A model generated the notes under the pieces. It had not been told where the DNA came from. It searched no databases and saw nothing but the letters and a program-made list of their open reading frames with translations. This document shows, piece by piece, positions 63,173 through 64,000 of a DNA stretch of 64,000 nt. The position numbers were made by a program, and so were the translations under genes. Numbering within the stretch: position 1 is the first letter of the stretch; each line of letters begins with the position of its first letter. Source of the DNA: Sporosarcina ureilytica (lineage in GTDB: Bacteria; Bacillota; Bacilli; Bacillales_A; Planococcaceae). The DNA lies in contig NZ_CP017560.1 in the NCBI RefSeq assembly GCF_001753205.1, forward strand, positions 1,798,001-1,862,000, read 5' to 3'.

Positions 63173-63250
63173 TTAATGCGTGAAGTTTAGTGAGCATAGG
63201 TAAGCAAGTAGTCCGAGTAATCCAATACCCATTAATAGTGAAACATCCAT
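63173..63250 (-). CDS. Hydrophobic mini-protein (25 aa)
   Basis: ATG 63250 is preceded by a perfect GAAGGAGG (63267-63260), and the frame ends at TAA 63173. The peptide is a single hydrophobic helix (SLLMGIGLLGLLAYLCSL) with a short polar end. Possible readings are a type I toxin-like peptide, a KdpF-like subunit relic or a small stress membrane protein. The transcript continues through a structured region to the terminator at 63053. Confidence 0.55.
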   Translation of the reverse strand: MDVSLLMGIGLLGLLAYLCSLNFTH

Positions 63251-63401
63251 CTGTAAAAACCTCCTTCAAAAAAAGGGCAATACATATTTATACTTTTATT
63301 GTACAATGAATAAGAGAAAGATGAAACCTTTTCACGGAAAATTCGTTACTATTTATGACAAAGATTGATAGAATATACATAATTAAAGGTGGGGTGCTTG
63401 G

Positions 63402-63986
63402 ATGAGGTGGCTTCAAAAGTTTTTAATTGTAACCGTTGCATTTTTAACACTTGGAATTATTACGCCGACCCACGACATTTGGAATGGCCTCCAAGATAAA
63501 GGGAATACCAGGCAAGTAGGTCCAACTGTACAGTCGGATGAAGCGTACTTCGAGTTTACCGAATCAACGATAGTAAAAGAGACGCCTTCCATAGAAGACG
63601 TATTTATCGAAACAGCTCGTGAGTTATCTTACGAAAAGTTCGGTTCGAAAATCGGCCCGGTCATTGGTGATGAGTTCGATGAAGTGATTTTCCCGAAAAT
63701 TGACGAAGTCATCCGCATGACGTTAAATGATGCTATCGAACCACAAATAGGACAACTAGCGATTAGCGAAAAACCTGCCGGTAATTATTCGGAAAAGATT
63801 TTTAATGTGTACGATAAGGATGAAGGAAAAGATTTGATTCTCTTTCACGTCAGAACGGATAAACGACCGCAAGACGGCTACTTTTTTAATTTCCATTACC
63901 ACTTAGCGGATGATGATTTTACGAAACATTATTCATTAGGTGATATCTATTGGTCGAAAAATACACCTCCTAAATGGTTATCCTAA
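63402..63986 (+). CDS. ypjP: YpjP-like exported protein
   Basis: A 194-residue protein with an N-terminal hydrophobic signal (FLIVTVAFLTLGII) followed by PTHDIWN and a C-terminal beta-rich domain (DGYFFNFHYHLADDDF, IYWSKNTPPKWL), as in YpjP of B. subtilis. AAGGTGGGG ribosome site. Probably outside the membrane. Function unknown. Confidence 0.85.
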   Translation: MRWLQKFLIVTVAFLTLGIITPTHDIWNGLQDKGNTRQVGPTVQSDEAYFEFTESTIVKETPSIEDVFIETARELSYEKFGSKIGPVIGDEFDEVIFPKIDEVIRMTLNDAIEPQIGQLAISEKPAGNYSEKIFNVYDKDEGKDLILFHVRTDKRPQDGYFFNFHYHLADDDFTKHYSLGDIYWSKNTPPKWLS

Positions 63987-64000
63987 CATTTGGGAGGTTT
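63966..64000 (+). terminator. Terminator overlapping ypjP end, cut by window edge
   Basis: CCTCCTAAATG (63966-63976) pairs with CATTTGGGAGG (63987-63997), then TTT at the window end. Confidence 0.7.

Noticed and set aside
63173-63250. KdpF subunit
   Set aside because: The peptide is the right size and hydrophobic, but the typical PExF ending is missing and no kdpABC follows.
1-64000. CRISPR array, prophage, IS element, tRNA or rRNA genes
   Set aside because: No regularly spaced repeats, transposase, integrase, phage structural genes or RNA gene patterns were recognised.

Overview
The window looks like the chromosome of a spore-forming, AT-rich Bacillota of the Bacillales, most likely Planococcaceae/Caryophanaceae (Sporosarcina-like). 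Reasons: strong AGGAGG-type ribosome sites with frequent TTG/GTG starts, a T-box leader, and the Bacillus-type order apt-relA-dtd-yrvJ-hisS-aspS-6S RNA-tcdA. Close relatives of YtaF, YunC, YrvJ, YfmR, YpgR, BrxA and YpjP are also present. No phage, IS element, CRISPR array, tRNA or rRNA was seen; most of the window is ordinary chromosome.

Layout. 1-9.8 kb: translation and stringent-response block (apt, relA, dtd, SH3-amidase yrvJ, T-box-controlled hisS-aspS, 6S RNA, tcdA). 9.8-13.4 kb: first glycine-betaine-type ABC importer, binding protein first. 13.4-27.2 kb: a carbon-use block with acyl-CoA ligase, malic enzyme, a LytTR regulator divergent from isocitrate lyase, a small zinc-ribbon protein, malate synthase G, LrgA/LrgB, a chemoreceptor, an MBL hydrolase, a MaoC-type hydratase and a patatin lipase. 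Together these suggest growth on fatty acids or acetate through the glyoxylate shunt, with malic enzyme linking to pyruvate (inference). 27.2-32.7 kb: small unknown proteins and a two-gene unit, a 1285-residue SF1 helicase with a very long coiled-coil insert plus a winged-helix partner. 32.9-36.9 kb: YtaF, YunC, low-molecular-weight phosphatase and a MetQ-MetI-MetN importer whose ATPase lacks the usual C-terminal regulatory domain.

37.1-40.2 kb: second glycine-betaine-type importer in the opposite gene order. 40.4-41.0 kb: YolD-type pair behind a LexA-like box. 41.3-46.7 kb: protoheme farnesyltransferase, catalase, NRDE protein, amidase. 46.7-52.1 kb: PlsY-like protein, four DUF948 stress-type membrane proteins arranged as two convergent pairs, arylamine N-acetyltransferase, peptide transporter. 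52.2-55.5 kb: an orphan Fur-like box with a possible small transcript, a PepSY protein, and PerR-like boxes before ahpC-ahpF. 55.6-64 kb: ABC exporter, ABC-F protein YfmR, an Nfu-N domain protein and YpgR/CvfC, bacilliredoxin, a methyltransferase with no ordinary start codon, a locus of two equal-sized mini-ORFs with a structured RNA, and YpjP.

Most worth a second look: the twin mini-ORF/structured RNA locus (63.06-63.26 kb), the TCTGTTnTA repeats between the LytTR gene and aceA, the helicase/winged-helix pair, the DUF948 cluster with SigB-like promoters, the orphan Fur box with its putative transcript, the paired palindromes behind both betaine promoters, and the methyltransferase start. I did not find a system that I can call new with confidence.
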